Source of the DNA: Algoriphagus sp.
Lineage (GTDB): Bacteria; Bacteroidota; Bacteroidia; Cytophagales; Cyclobacteriaceae
Direction of reading: 5' to 3'
Assembly: GCF_024305035.1 (NCBI RefSeq)
Contig: NZ_JAMWZB010000025.1
Coordinates: 1 to 64,000 of the forward strand
Length of the DNA stretch: 64,000 bases
Shown: positions 28,838-39,900 of the stretch, one piece after another
Layout: each line of letters begins with the position of its first letter
Position numbering within the stretch: position 1 is the stretch's first letter
Notes under the pieces: model-generated
Databases searched by the model: none
What the model saw: only the letters and a program-made list of their open reading frames with translations
What the model was told of the DNA's origin: nothing
Translations under genes and position numbers: made by a program

Positions 28838-30480
28838 GGCTTTTCAACAAAATTAATGGCTCCAATGCCAGGATTTTTTCCATTAGGATTTCCCAAGATA
28901 TCCTGTTTTAAATTCATTTCCCCCATCAAACCAAACTGGTCAGCGGGTAAAAAAGGAATGGCGATTCCTTTCAGCATTTCACTTTTTTGAGGAATATAAT
29001 CTTTCACAGACATTCCGCCAGGATTAGCAAATTCCACATTTCCAAAGTGAGAATCTTCCGGCTGAATGAGCGCCTGCATCGGCCAGTTTTCAGCATGGAG
29101 GAACAGATTATTTTTGAAAAATACATCTTCAATCGCACGGGAAGATTTATCATCGGGTTTGTATTGGTCTCCGTCCACGAGTTGGCTTTTTCCTTCGATG
29201 TGAAAAATATTATTAGCGATCAAAACGCCCTTTGAGCGATTGTCGATGGCTATTTTGGACACGATATCCTCGTCCACATAGATGGTATTGTTGTAAATAT
29301 AGGAATTGACAGGGCCTTTTCTCGGCTTCTTTCCTCCTTGGTAGCCGCTCAGCCAAAGAGTTTTTCCTTCCTGAAAAGCGCCATTTTCGCCTTTGACTCG
29401 ATGGCCGTCATTGACGCTAATATTGTAGCGATAGGCGCAGTTGTAATTATTCCCCAGAATCTCACAAAATCCTCCTGCATTGTACGCGCTCAGATTGTAC
29501 TGCAGAATAATATTATCACAGTTGAAATCAATATGCGCGCCTGCTGAGTCCCCAGGACCATTCGCATAAAGAAATTGGTTCTTTTCGATCAGCACCATGG
29601 AACTGCCCCAGGTCCAGAGCCCGCTGCCTCTGCCCCACTTTCGGCTGTCATCGGTACTTCCAGAATGACTTACCCGATTGTCTGCCACATAGACAAACTT
29701 GACTCCAGACATCTGAATTCCCGGCCCGCCTACCTGCTTGACTTGGTTTCCTGTAATGGTAATATTTCGGATGGATTGCTGATTATTTCCGGTGAGTTTG
29801 ATTCCAGTATGAGCCAAATTTCGAATGGTACAATTTTTAATTACCACCTGCTCGATTTCCTGATCTGGCCCATTGGCCATCAGCCGAATTCCCCAACCGT
29901 ATTTTTGGGTTCCATTGGCCGTTTTAACTTCAGATTCCCCACGTTGAAAGCCCACCGATTCGTAAAATATCTGCTCGATTTGCAGTTCTTCTAATAAAAT
30001 ATTGCTCGTCGAACTCCCCATGGTCGATCTCACCAAAACTCCAACCCGCATGGGAAAAGAGGCCTCAGTATTCCCTTTTCCATTGGCTTGAATTCGAAGA
30101 TTCTTCACTTGAATATGGGCCGAATTTTGAATCAAAACTCCAGCTTCCTCTCCAGCGGCATTGATCAGTGCAAAAGGCAATTCAGAGTTTCCAAAAGATT
30201 GAATGATCAGCGGGGTTTCTTTTATCCCCTTAAATTTGTCAATTAAAATACTGCCTTTGAATTCTTCTCCCGAGGCCAATAAAATTCGGTCTCCGGGTTT
30301 TAGCTCCAAGCTTTGGATTTTGGATAAATTTTGAAAAGCCTCCTCGGCACTTAATCCGGACTGGGCATCCGAACCCTTGCGGGGATGGAAATAATAATCT
30401 TTCGCAAAAAGCGATGTACTAAGGAAGAAAGTCAGAGAGAAAGCTGAAAACAGCAATCGGTAATGGCTAAATAGGTTCAC
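28834..30480 (-). CDS. Exported right-handed parallel beta-helix protein (possible polysaccharide lyase or hydrolase)
   Basis: 548 residues starting at GTG (30480): the frame has a stop just upstream and no ATG before the signal peptide, which ends near LFAK (residue 27). A YYFHPRKGSDAQSGLS motif, common at the start of exported beta-helix enzymes, is followed by many beta-helix turns of the type ITITGNQVKQVGG and VLIANNIFH (about 120-450). Such folds occur in polysaccharide lyases, GH28-like hydrolases and others; no catalytic residues can be fixed here. Its place between a sulfatase (18 bp upstream) and a GH43-like gene (4-bp overlap) makes a role in glycan backbone cleavage likely. Confidence 0.75.
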   Translation of the reverse strand: MNLFSHYRLLFSAFSLTFFLSTSLFAKDYYFHPRKGSDAQSGLSAEEAFQNLSKIQSLELKPGDRILLASGEEFKGSILIDKFKGIKETPLIIQSFGNSELPFALINAAGEEAGVLIQNSAHIQVKNLRIQANGKGNTEASFPMRVGVLVRSTMGSSTSNILLEELQIEQIFYESVGFQRGESEVKTANGTQKYGWGIRLMANGPDQEIEQVVIKNCTIRNLAHTGIKLTGNNQQSIRNITITGNQVKQVGGPGIQMSGVKFVYVADNRVSHSGSTDDSRKWGRGSGLWTWGSSMVLIEKNQFLYANGPGDSAGAHIDFNCDNIILQYNLSAYNAGGFCEILGNNYNCAYRYNISVNDGHRVKGENGAFQEGKTLWLSGYQGGKKPRKGPVNSYIYNNTIYVDEDIVSKIAIDNRSKGVLIANNIFHIEGKSQLVDGDQYKPDDKSSRAIEDVFFKNNLFLHAENWPMQALIQPEDSHFGNVEFANPGGMSVKDYIPQKSEMLKGIAIPFLPADQFGLMGEMNLKQDILGNPNGKNPGIGAINFVEKP

Positions 30481-30498
30481 AGAATTGGGTTTATCGAA

Positions 30499-31890
30499 TT
30501 ATTTTTTCTTTTTAAATCGGTCCGGGTTTAAGCGGGAATATTCTTTATCCTGCAACAAACCCAAAAACCGGGGGAGCTCCAAGGTTTCGTTCCAGGTCTC
30601 AATCAATCCTCGTAGTCGCTCAGAAAGCGATAGATTTTTTTGCTCCAAATTCAGCTTTTCACTCCAATCCGAATCGAGATCAAACTGAAATACTCGATCA
30701 GGTAGGGTGATTAATTTTTGATCCAAGTGTCGAATTGCAAATCGTTTGGCGTCGTAATTTCTCCAATACAAAGCCTCATGAGGCCTCCCTGAATTTTTTC
30801 CTGTCAGATAGGGAATCAAATTCACCCCATCCAACTCATTTTTGGGATTTACAGATGCCAAAGCGGCGGCAGTGGCAAAGATGTCAAGCGAGATCACCGG
30901 GTATTCGTAGCTTGCTCCAGAAGGGATTTTCCCCTTCCATTGTACGGCAAAGGGTACTCTGATTCCCCCTTCGAAGAAATCTCCTTTGAATCCTCGTAGT
31001 GGCGCATTGCTTGACGCATTGTCTTTGGTCGGTCCGCCATTATCAGAGAGGAAAAAGATCAGCGTGTTTTCTGTCAGACCGAGTTCCTCGATTTTGTCCA
31101 GTAAATCCCCTACTCCATCATCCACAGCAGAGACCATTGCCGCATAGGTTCGACGCTTTGGATCAGGGATCGTTGGAAACCGATCCAAGTATTTTGGGAT
31201 TGCCTGCATGGGCGCGTGGGGAGCATTATAAGCTAAATAGAGGAAAAAAGGCTGATTTTGGTTTCGCTCCACGAAACTCACCGCTTCGCGGGAAAGCGCA
31301 TCGGTCAGGTATTCGGTTTCCTCTACTCGCTCTTCATTTCGTAGCAATTTGGTTCGGTAGGCATCAAACTGAGCAGAGATCTCCGAAAGGTCTTGAAAGG
31401 TGTACTCTTCCGAAAAATAGCGATGACCTCCGGAAAGAAATCCATAAAACTCATCAAATCCCCGCTGATTGGGCCGTTGGCTTGGGTGCGCACCGAGATG
31501 CCATTTGCCGAGAACGCCCGTTCGGTAACCCGCTTTTTTCAGTAATTCGGCCATCGTCTCCTCGGATTGTGGCAAACCCATTGTAGAGTCCTTGGGTGCC
31601 ATCAGGGGATTTCGCGAAAAACCAAAGCGATCCTGATAGCGTCCCGTGATCAATCCCGCCCTACTCGGTCCACAAACAGCAAAGGACACATAGCCATTGG
31701 TGAAAACCGTCCCGTTTTTGGCGATTCGATCGATATTGGGCGTTGGAATTTCGGTGCTTCCATTAAAGCCCACATCAGCATAGCCTTGATCATCGGTCAG
31801 AATGATGACCACATTAGGAGGGGATTGCTGCCCAAAAGCAGGAATAGCCAATGCAACGAATAGAAATAGGAATGCCTTAATGTAATTCAT
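30499..31890 (-). CDS. Sulfatase (formylglycine-dependent), exported
   Basis: 463 residues with a signal peptide ending near AFGQ (about residue 20). The signature is CGPSRAGLITG, with Cys73 as formylglycine precursor; the Gly in second place differs from the CSPSR of the other operon sulfatases. Metal motif TDDQGYAD, GKWHLG and FLSDNGG motifs are present. It is the first enzyme gene after susCD, separated from susD by a 154-bp gap with a strong hairpin, and ends 18 bp before the beta-helix gene. The C-terminus is lysine-rich. Confidence 0.94.
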   Translation of the reverse strand: MNYIKAFLFLFVALAIPAFGQQSPPNVVIILTDDQGYADVGFNGSTEIPTPNIDRIAKNGTVFTNGYVSFAVCGPSRAGLITGRYQDRFGFSRNPLMAPKDSTMGLPQSEETMAELLKKAGYRTGVLGKWHLGAHPSQRPNQRGFDEFYGFLSGGHRYFSEEYTFQDLSEISAQFDAYRTKLLRNEERVEETEYLTDALSREAVSFVERNQNQPFFLYLAYNAPHAPMQAIPKYLDRFPTIPDPKRRTYAAMVSAVDDGVGDLLDKIEELGLTENTLIFFLSDNGGPTKDNASSNAPLRGFKGDFFEGGIRVPFAVQWKGKIPSGASYEYPVISLDIFATAAALASVNPKNELDGVNLIPYLTGKNSGRPHEALYWRNYDAKRFAIRHLDQKLITLPDRVFQFDLDSDWSEKLNLEQKNLSLSERLRGLIETWNETLELPRFLGLLQDKEYSRLNPDRFKKKK

Positions 31891-31987
31891 GTTCTATAAT
31901 TGATTTTCAAAGGTCACAGGGAATCTCGCAGGGTTGATAACCAGTGCGTGACTTTTGAGTCATGCTTGATATCATTTGAAAACCAAA

Positions 31988-32016
31988 CACCGCCCCCGCC
32001 AAAGGCAGAGGCAGTG
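31988..32016 (-). terminator. Strong intra-operon hairpin between susD and the first sulfatase
   Basis: In minus-strand RNA, 13 consecutive pairs (three of them G-U) form between 32004-32016 and 31988-32000 around a UUU loop, followed by a moderately U-rich stretch. A second smaller hairpin (TGACT/AGTCA) lies at 31949-31962. Such a structure after susCD would end part of the transcripts or protect the 5' part, giving more SusCD than enzyme. That role is inference. Confidence 0.6.
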
Positions 32017-32044
32017 TATCTATCTATGTAAAAACCCTAATTGA

Positions 32045-33586
32045 TTAATTCCAGACTGGATTTTGTACCAAGTTTGGATTGGCATCCAGCTCAGATAACG
32101 GAATCGCAAAGACTTCAGACCTTCTTCCACGATACTCCGGATTGTAAGGTCCCACAGGATCGGCAGCAGCACGGGCGTAAGCCTCTTCTACTTCTCCCCA
32201 ACGCTTTACGTCAAAGAAGCGAAGTCCTTCGAAAGCCAATTCCACCCGTCGCTCCAATTTCACCAAATCCAGTAATTCTTCCTGACTCAAGGCAGTTCCG
32301 TTTACTTCGGTGACGGTAGGCATTCCCGCCCGTTCGCGGATTTGATCCAGCAAATCATAAACCTCCGCGTACTGGCCAGTTTCTGCCAAAGCTTCCGCCC
32401 GCATCAGCAATACATCCGCATATCGAATGACATAAAAATCCTGTCCTCCCGGTGCCCCAGGATTGATTCCATCGTCGGAGACATCGTTTCTGACATATTT
32501 TTTCAAACCAAACGTAGTTGCTGTATTTCCTCTAAAAGGACGATTGAGGTAGAGTAGGAAAATATCCCCATTAAAATAAACCGAATGCCCCAAACGCGGA
32601 TCCCGATTTGCTTTTCTATCAGCTGGATCATACAGGGGAGACTCCGAAATCGGCAATCCATCAGAAGCTAAATACGCGTCCACCATATTAGGCATGGGCT
32701 GGACATTTACCTTAGGAATTCCCAAAAAGGTAGAAGAAAATGTCTCCCCGTTATTGGACTGATCCTGAATAAAACGAACCGAGAAAATGATTTCAGGAGA
32801 CTGCTCAGCATTTTCGGTGAAAAGCTGTCCATAATCCGGATGCAAGGAATAGCCAAGTCCCATGATTTCTGAAGTCAGATTCAGCACTTCCTGATAGTTG
32901 CTATTGTACAATTCGAAGCGGGCAAGCAAACTCAAAGCTGCTCCACGGGTCGCATAACCAAACTGAGAGGCCGGATAGCTCACTGGCAAAACTGCCGCTG
33001 CCTCACGCAATTCTTGCTCGATAAAAGCACGGATTTCTGAGTAATTGGCTTTGGGCACGTAGGCTTCTTCCAAAGTCTGAAATTCGGTAATCAACGGTGC
33101 ATCTTCGAAGTATACTGCCAAATGAAAATAGAACAGAGCTCGGAGGAATTTGACCTGTCCGATCAAGGCATCCTTATTTTCCGCATCGATATTTTCAGCA
33201 GGGATATTCTCGATATTTTCCAAGGCATTATTTGCCCGTCCAATTCCCCGGTAAAGTGAGGACCAAAAAGAATTGAAAAATCCATAGGAAGGATCAGCGC
33301 GACCCTCCACAAAGTTACCGGGGCCTTCAAATTTGTAATTGTTGAAGGTATTATCCGCAAAACTATCATGCTGAGGCAGTCCGGCTGTTCCATTTAGATT
33401 ACCGCTATACATCACTCTGTCTTGCAAGACCTCGTAGATACCGTTGATGCCCAAAAGCGCATCCTGTTCATTTTGCCAGAAATTTCCTTCTGCCAATTGA
33501 GTTAAGGAACCCCGCTCCAGATAATCCTCTGAGCAAGAGAATGAGAGAAGCCCCAGAAATATAAATATGTAGGTTATCTTTTTCAT
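32045..33586 (-). CDS. SusD/RagB-family glycan-binding lipoprotein
   Basis: 513 residues. A lipobox (SFSC, Cys18) is followed by CSEDYLERGS, then TPR-like helices. The C-terminal part has the RYADVLLMRAEALAETG and RRVELAFEGLRFFDVKRWG motifs characteristic of SusD proteins. It sits on the cell surface as the lid of the SusC transporter and binds the target glycan. The gene starts 5 bp after susC. SusCD pairs define PULs in Bacteroidota. Confidence 0.97.
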   Translation of the reverse strand: MKKITYIFIFLGLLSFSCSEDYLERGSLTQLAEGNFWQNEQDALLGINGIYEVLQDRVMYSGNLNGTAGLPQHDSFADNTFNNYKFEGPGNFVEGRADPSYGFFNSFWSSLYRGIGRANNALENIENIPAENIDAENKDALIGQVKFLRALFYFHLAVYFEDAPLITEFQTLEEAYVPKANYSEIRAFIEQELREAAAVLPVSYPASQFGYATRGAALSLLARFELYNSNYQEVLNLTSEIMGLGYSLHPDYGQLFTENAEQSPEIIFSVRFIQDQSNNGETFSSTFLGIPKVNVQPMPNMVDAYLASDGLPISESPLYDPADRKANRDPRLGHSVYFNGDIFLLYLNRPFRGNTATTFGLKKYVRNDVSDDGINPGAPGGQDFYVIRYADVLLMRAEALAETGQYAEVYDLLDQIRERAGMPTVTEVNGTALSQEELLDLVKLERRVELAFEGLRFFDVKRWGEVEEAYARAAADPVGPYNPEYRGRRSEVFAIPLSELDANPNLVQNPVWN

Positions 33587-33591
33587 CTTTA

Positions 33592-36500
33592 TTAGAATTT
33601 AAGGTTGACACCAGCAGAGATTACTTTGTAAAGCGGGGTCGTCAAGTCGGTCGCACCACCACGCTGTCGCTCCGGATCAAAATTCTCCACTTTGGTGAAC
33701 GTGAGTAGATTTTGTCCACTGACGAAGATTCGAGCCCGCTGCATCAAAGCCACTTTGGAAAGCTCGCTTGGGAATGTATATCCCAATTCGATATTTCGCA
33801 GTCTCAGATAGGACATATCCTGTATATAAAAGGTAGATGTCACTGTGTTATTCACCCCTCCCAATCGTGGGAGTGTCTCGGATGGATTTTCGGGAGTCCA
33901 TCGGTCAATCCAATAGGAAAGCGCATTATTCCGATCTCCTGGCATGGGCTGTTGACCATTGCTATCGAGGATACGGTCTATTCTGCCTACACCTTGAAAT
34001 ACCACACTTAAGTCAAAACCAGAATATTGAAGATTGGCATTAAGTCCATAGATCCACTTGGGGAAAGGGTTTCCGATGACCGTACGGTCAAAAGCATCAA
34101 TCACCCCATCCGGCTCTCCATCCGGTCCGGAAAGATCCGCATAGCGCAAATCTCCGGGTGCTGTTTGATTGTTTCCAAATTGCTGAGGAGCAGCATCCAC
34201 TTCTTCCTGAGTTTGGAAGACTCCCTCCACTTGATAGCCATAGTAGGCATTAAATGGTACCCCTATTCGGATAATGGTCTGGCCAGAAATGGTCTCTTCC
34301 CCCCCAGGTCCTAAATCAGTCACTTCATTGTCTGCCATTTTAGTCACATTGGCACTGAGATTCATTTTCAATTTTCCGATAGTTTCTCGGTAGTTTAAAG
34401 TCATTTCAATTCCGCTATTTTCCATCCCCGCCGCATTTTGCGCAGCTAGGTTGGTCACCCCGATCGAGCTCGGGATGGGAAAATTGGTGTACAGAATATC
34501 CGAACTCACCCGCTTGAAATAATCCGCGGTGATAGTTAATCTGTTGTCCAAAAGCGCAATGTCGGCTCCGATATCAAACTGCTCGATGGTTTCCCAGGTG
34601 ATAAACGGATTGGCCAAAGAAGTCAAAGCTACCGCAGGTACAATGACGTCTTGTCCCAGATGATAATCCAGTCCTGTATTGTAGGTCTGCTCAAAAATGT
34701 AATTTCCGATCCGGTCATTACCACTCAATCCCCAGCTCGCACGAAGCTTCAGATCGGAGAGAAAGCTGGAATTTTCCAAAAAGGATTCTCTTGCAATATT
34801 CCAGCCTGCTGAAAGCGAAGGAAAGGTTCCGTATCGATTATTCCCTCCAAATTTGGATGAGCCATCTCTACGTACATTCGCTTCAAATAGATAACGCTCC
34901 TCGTAATTGTAATTGACCCGGGCAAAGAATGACTGCCAGGCTTCTTCAGAAGCTCCCCCAGATACCGAAGGATTGAGAACTCCTCCCCCATCAAATTCCT
35001 GGATGGCATCGGACGGGAAGCCCTGCAAGGAACCATTAAAACCATCCACTTTGTCATAAATGACTGAGTGACCGACTAGGAATCCAATATTATGTTTTCC
35101 CAGAATACTGGCATTATAGCGTAAAATATTTTCATTCAATAGGCGATAGTTAAAGTTCAGGTTGTTGGAAAGTGAATTAAGATCATTTTGATTGACCACA
35201 TTTCCTTCCCAGTCCCGAGTAGTCAATCGAGGATTGAAATTGGAAATATTGGCAAAGTTGATGATTGCACTTCCACTGGTTTCGAAGAAAAGTCCCTCTG
35301 CCAACTTAGCTGTCAGCCCAATTCGCTCACTGATATTGATATTGTCTCTGGAATAATCTCCCCGAGTCCCCGTCAAGAGTACATTGTTGATTGGGAAGGA
35401 AAAGTTGACGTTTTCATACGCGCCATCTACGATTCCAAACTCCCCGTTTTGATAATAGACCGGAACGGTTGGTGAAGAGCGCTGAAACTGATTGATAATC
35501 CCAGTTTCTCCAGTGATGGCACCAGCACCTCCTGTTGGCCCCATAAATCTAGACCAATACGCATTGGTGACATTGGTGATGGTCAACCAGTCATTGGGTT
35601 TGACATTGAGGTTGATTCCTAAATTAATCCGGTCTGATTTGAACTTTCCCTGAACAACCGCCTCTTGATTGAGGTAGCCAAGCGAAAGTCGATAAGTCAT
35701 CCGGTCTGTGCCTCCGGAGGCAGATAAATAATGATTTTGGATCGGTGCATCTCTCAAAGCCACCTGTGCCCAATTGGTATTGGCAAACTGATCGGGATTA
35801 CTACCTGTACGAATCGCCTCAATATCGGCTTCTGAATAGCGCAATGGAGCATCCGGTCCATTAACATTTCTTGTGCGCTCGTTAAATAATGTGGCGTAAT
35901 CCACACCGTCTAAATATTCAGGCACCACGGTCACGCGTTGAAAACCGGTAAAAGCATTATAATCCACGGAAAATTTACCTTTGGTTCCTTTTTTAGTAGT
36001 CACCACCAACACGCCATTGGCACCACGTGCTCCGTAAATCGCAGAAGCCGAAGCGTCTTTTAAGACAGAAATACTTTCGATATCCGAAGGAGCCAGGTTA
36101 TTGAATTCAGCCAATCCTTCGTATTGAATATTGTCAATCACAACCAAAGGATTGGTTCCTCCAAAAGTACCAATTCCTCGAATGGTGATTGCCGAGCCAT
36201 CCGAGCCTGGAAGACCCGTTGATTGAGTCAGCTGTACACCGGAAAATTTACCGTACATCAACTGAGCCGAATTGGTTACAGGAGTATTGACCGCATCGTC
36301 AAATTTTAAAGTTTCGACGGCTCCGGTCATGTTGAGTTTCTTTTGCTCTCCATAGCCCACCACTACGATCTCTTCGAGTAGTTCTTCCGATTCGGCAAGC
36401 GTAATATCTATCGTACTTTGATTGCCCACGGTTAATTCTTGTTTGCTAAAACCAATCAGACTAAAGACCAACACGGATTGTGGCGAAGACACTGAAATGT

Positions 36501-36741
36501 TGTATTCCCCATTGATATCGGTTACCGCTCCATTATTGGTATCTTTCTCAAGCACCACCACACCGGGCAGTGCTTCTCCATCTGGGGTAGAAATTTTTCC
36601 TTTGACATTCACCGCCTGAAATGCCCAGGCTGGTGCAATCGAAAAGAGAATTAACCATGCCATCAGGAGGATTTTTTTATCCGTAAGAATCTTCACGCGC
36701 TCCCTGCATGGCGTGGATCCCTCGCTTTTTTGATGTTCCAT
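33592..36741 (-). CDS. SusC/RagA-family TonB-dependent outer-membrane transporter
   Basis: About 1049 residues from the ATG at 36741. Another in-frame ATG at 36774 is only a few bases past the likely transcription start, and longer forms would run into the upstream gene. The signal peptide ends near AWAFQ. Then come a carboxypeptidase-D-like domain (VNVKGKISTPDG, about 45-120), the TonB-box/plug start (EEIVVVGYGEQKKLNMTGAV, split here), the plug with IRGIGTFGG and GARGANGVLVVTTKKG motifs, and a 22-strand barrel ending in NLKF. It imports oligosaccharides with energy from TonB/ExbBD. The HTCS gene ends about 200 bp upstream; the candidate HTCS site lies between. Confidence 0.96.
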   Translation of the reverse strand: MEHQKSEGSTPCRERVKILTDKKILLMAWLILFSIAPAWAFQAVNVKGKISTPDGEALPGVVVLEKDTNNGAVTDINGEYNISVSSPQSVLVFSLIGFSKQELTVGNQSTIDITLAESEELLEEIVVVGYGEQKKLNMTGAVETLKFDDAVNTPVTNSAQLMYGKFSGVQLTQSTGLPGSDGSAITIRGIGTFGGTNPLVVIDNIQYEGLAEFNNLAPSDIESISVLKDASASAIYGARGANGVLVVTTKKGTKGKFSVDYNAFTGFQRVTVVPEYLDGVDYATLFNERTRNVNGPDAPLRYSEADIEAIRTGSNPDQFANTNWAQVALRDAPIQNHYLSASGGTDRMTYRLSLGYLNQEAVVQGKFKSDRINLGINLNVKPNDWLTITNVTNAYWSRFMGPTGGAGAITGETGIINQFQRSSPTVPVYYQNGEFGIVDGAYENVNFSFPINNVLLTGTRGDYSRDNINISERIGLTAKLAEGLFFETSGSAIINFANISNFNPRLTTRDWEGNVVNQNDLNSLSNNLNFNYRLLNENILRYNASILGKHNIGFLVGHSVIYDKVDGFNGSLQGFPSDAIQEFDGGGVLNPSVSGGASEEAWQSFFARVNYNYEERYLFEANVRRDGSSKFGGNNRYGTFPSLSAGWNIARESFLENSSFLSDLKLRASWGLSGNDRIGNYIFEQTYNTGLDYHLGQDVIVPAVALTSLANPFITWETIEQFDIGADIALLDNRLTITADYFKRVSSDILYTNFPIPSSIGVTNLAAQNAAGMENSGIEMTLNYRETIGKLKMNLSANVTKMADNEVTDLGPGGEETISGQTIIRIGVPFNAYYGYQVEGVFQTQEEVDAAPQQFGNNQTAPGDLRYADLSGPDGEPDGVIDAFDRTVIGNPFPKWIYGLNANLQYSGFDLSVVFQGVGRIDRILDSNGQQPMPGDRNNALSYWIDRWTPENPSETLPRLGGVNNTVTSTFYIQDMSYLRLRNIELGYTFPSELSKVALMQRARIFVSGQNLLTFTKVENFDPERQRGGATDLTTPLYKVISAGVNLKF

Positions 36742-36788
36742 AGAAGGAAGATTTTGGGTTATTGATAAATTCATGAAGCTAAGATGAG

Positions 36789-36840
36789 TAAACTTAGTCT
36801 GATTAATGGGGTACAAATCGAGCAATCCGGAGGCTAAATC
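36789..36840 (-). promoter_or_regulatory. Promoter and candidate HTCS operator of the susCD operon
   Basis: The plus strand carries GGGGTACAAATC at 36808-36819 and GGAGGCTAAATC at 36829-36840: a direct repeat with a 21-bp period. On the minus (coding) strand a near-consensus -7 element TAAGTTTA lies at 36789-36796, and a TTTG at 36814-36817 inside the first repeat is placed like a -33 element. The layout fits an activator bound just upstream of, or over, the -33 region of the susC promoter. Confidence 0.6.
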
Positions 36841-36872
36841 GGCCAGATTGGCCATTAAATGGTGTTTTTGAA

Positions 36873-36882
36873 ATTTCACCCC
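36873..36882 (-). promoter_or_regulatory. Extra GGGGTGAAAT half-site between HTCS and susC
   Basis: The minus strand reads GGGGTGAAAT, matching the first ten bases of the half-sites at 41119 and 45331, but in the opposite orientation to the susC operator. No second half-site 21 bp away is evident, so this may be chance. Confidence 0.3.
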
Positions 36883-36946
36883 AATTTGAACGATCAGGCC
36901 TAAATCGCTTGAAAAAATGTGCTCTGAAGTGGAAATAAAAAAGATC

Positions 36947-39900
36947 TCATTTTGTCTTTTCGACAATCTTCAATTTATATTCCGAAGGAAGGCAATCAAA
37001 CTGCTGCTGAAAGGACTTTTTGAAGTGCTTGTAATCATTAAAGCCAACCTCGTAGGCCACTTGACTTAATTTAGTATTAGTTTGGAGGATGATTTGAGCA
37101 GCTTTTTTCAATCGCACCGAGCGGATAAAGGCGGTGATCGAAAGCCCGGTTAGGGATTTGATTTTTCGGAATAGGGTGGATTGACTCATAAAAAGCTGAT
37201 CCACCATCATTTCGATTCCAAAGTTTTCATTTTGGAGGTTTTCATTGACGAGCTGGATAGCCTTTTCAATAAATACCGCATCCATGTCCGTTTCGGTAGC
37301 CTTTTCCGTATTCGGCTCAAATCGAACTTTATTTAAATAATATTCACGGAGTTTATTGCGATTTTCAAGGATATTGGACACCCTTGTTTTGACGATCCCC
37401 GAATTAAACGGTTTGGTGATGTAATCCTCAGCGCCCGTTTTTAGACCTTCCATCTCATAGGTCAAAGATGTTCGTGCGGTCAGTAAAATTACGGGGATAT
37501 GGGAGGTCGTGATTTGACTTTTAACTTGCCTGCAGAGTTTGATCCCGTCCAAGCGAGGCATCATCACATCACTGATGATCACATCGGGGATTTCTTGGTT
37601 GATCAGTTCCCAAGCGGCGAGCCCGTCCTCAGCTTCTAGAATCTCATATTCATCTTCCAGCAAGCCTCTCAAATATTTTCGAATATCCTCATGATCATCT
37701 GCGATCAATATCCGGGCAGATTTGGGCGATACTTCTATTTTCAGATTACCTTGCTCTTGGATTTCGATCTCGGTGAGTAGGTTCACTTTTTCTTCCTCAG
37801 TGTCAATGGATAGACCTTTTCCGTATTCGACCGGAAGTAGAATTTTCACTTGTGTGCCTTTCCCTTTTTCGCTTTGAATACTGATTTCACCTTCATGGAG
37901 ATCTACAATATTTTTTGAAAAGGCCAATCCAATCCCGCTTCCCACCAGGTTGGACGTTTCGGCGTTTTGCACCTGATAAAACCGATCAAAAACCCGGGCC
38001 GATTCTTCCGGACTCATGCCGATACCGGTATCCTCAATCTCAAGGGTAAGTTGTCCGGACTCTACGCGAAGTCGGAGGTCAATTTCACCTCCTTGGCGGG
38101 TATATTTAAAGGCATTGGAAAGCAAATTGCACAGTACGATTTCCATCTGATTGCGGTCAAATTCCAGAAGGAGCTTATCCGCATTGGATTCAAAGTGATA
38201 GGAAATTTGCTTTTGTGAAGCCAGATTCTGAAAACTCAAAAAGACCTCTTTCGAAAATTCGACAAAATCGGCAAAGTTCAAATGCAGCTTCAAAAGCCCA
38301 TGCTCGGATTTTCTGAAATCCAGCAACTGATTAATTAGGCGAAGCATGCGCTTGCTATTGGTCTCGACCAGCAAAAGTTTTTCTTTGACCGATTCCTTAA
38401 AGTCAAACTGCTCCAAAAGCTCCGTCACCGGACTGAGTATCAAGGTAAGAGGCGTTCGGAATTCATGGGAAATATTGGTAAAAAAGGTGATTTTGGCTTC
38501 ATTTAGCTCATGTTCCTTTTCCTTTTCGATCTGAATAATCTGAAGCTCAGCCCTCAATTTGGCTTGACGAAGGGAGATATATCGAATTAGTAAAACTATC
38601 CCTAAAGCCAGCGCCACATAAAACACAAAGGCATACCATTGTAGCCATGGTGGAGCCTGAATCGAAATCAATAACGATCGCACCGGACTCCAGTCCTGAT
38701 TGTTGCGACTGGCACGAATCATCAATTCATAATCTCCCCAAGGAAGCCCTGTAAAACTCAGTTGATTTAAGGTACCCAATTCGACCCATTCCTCGTTCAT
38801 CCCCTTTAGCTGATAGGCATAAGCGACATTATCTGGCCCGAAAAAGTCATTCACTGCGAAATTGAGAGAGAGGTGGTTCTGGGAATAATCCAAATTGATT
38901 TTAGAGGCATTCTGAATGGAAGTTTCTAAAATCACAGAGCCGTCCACTTCATCTCCCACATGAAGAGCTTGATTGTTTACCGTCAGCTTGGTTAATACCA
39001 CCTTAGGGACATTAAAAACTTCTTCGATCTGATCAGGGACAAAGGAAACCAAACCATTGGACCCCCCAAAATAAATCCGTCCACGCTGATCCTTAAATGA
39101 AGAGCCGCTATGAAACGAGTTAATCAAGATACCGTCTTCGCGATCAAAATTGATGAAGCTTTTGGATTCAGGATTAAATTTAGTCACGGTCGTGGTCGTA
39201 CTCAGCCAAAGATTTCCAGCTTGGTCCTGCTCGAGGGCACAGACAAAATCATTGACCATTCCACTGCCTTTTTCATAAAAATCCTGGAAAATCACCTGCT
39301 CACCTTCCAGTCCTACCGTGGCCAAACCAATCGGTGTAGCTAGGTACATTTGCGATCCGTCAATCAATAAATCATTGATGATATTGATATCGAGTCGATC
39401 TCCAAAAATGGCTTCATGACTTAAAAATTGCTGGGTGGATTCGTCAAAGCGATTGAGCCCAGAATAGGTACCCAGCCAAATCCTGCCCTGAGAATCCTCT
39501 TTGATTTGGCTGATTCGATTATTTTGGAGCTTTCGTTGATCCTCATTTTCATTAAAAATGAGCCAATCCCCAAAATTTGGGAAGGCAGAAAAATCCGCCA
39601 TTTTCATTCCTGACTGCTGCGTCCCTACCCAAAGCCGTTCCTTGGAATCAACCAAAATTGCGGTAATTTTTTGGTAAGGTAAATAGTGCTGAGCTTGATC
39701 TAGGTTTCCGTTTTTGGCTATATAAAGTCCCAGTCCCGTCCCGATGAATAAGTAATCCCGGTATTCGTAAAGGGTGTGCACTTTGGCCCTATTGATGGCT
39801 TTTTCGATTTGATAGCTGTTACCCAATCGATTGGAGTAGAGTCCTTCGGTGAGTGTCCCTTTGTAGGAGTCCCCATTTTGGGAGATTAGAAAAGCGGTAA

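Noticed and set aside
30999..31586. Plus-strand open frame of 195 codons antisense to a sulfatase
   Set aside because: Shadow; composition rich in His, Arg and Ser with no family features.
33592..36966. Longer susC start at 36966
   Set aside because: It would overlap the HTCS gene and place the promoter and operator inside the coding region; the signal peptide fits the ATG at 36741.
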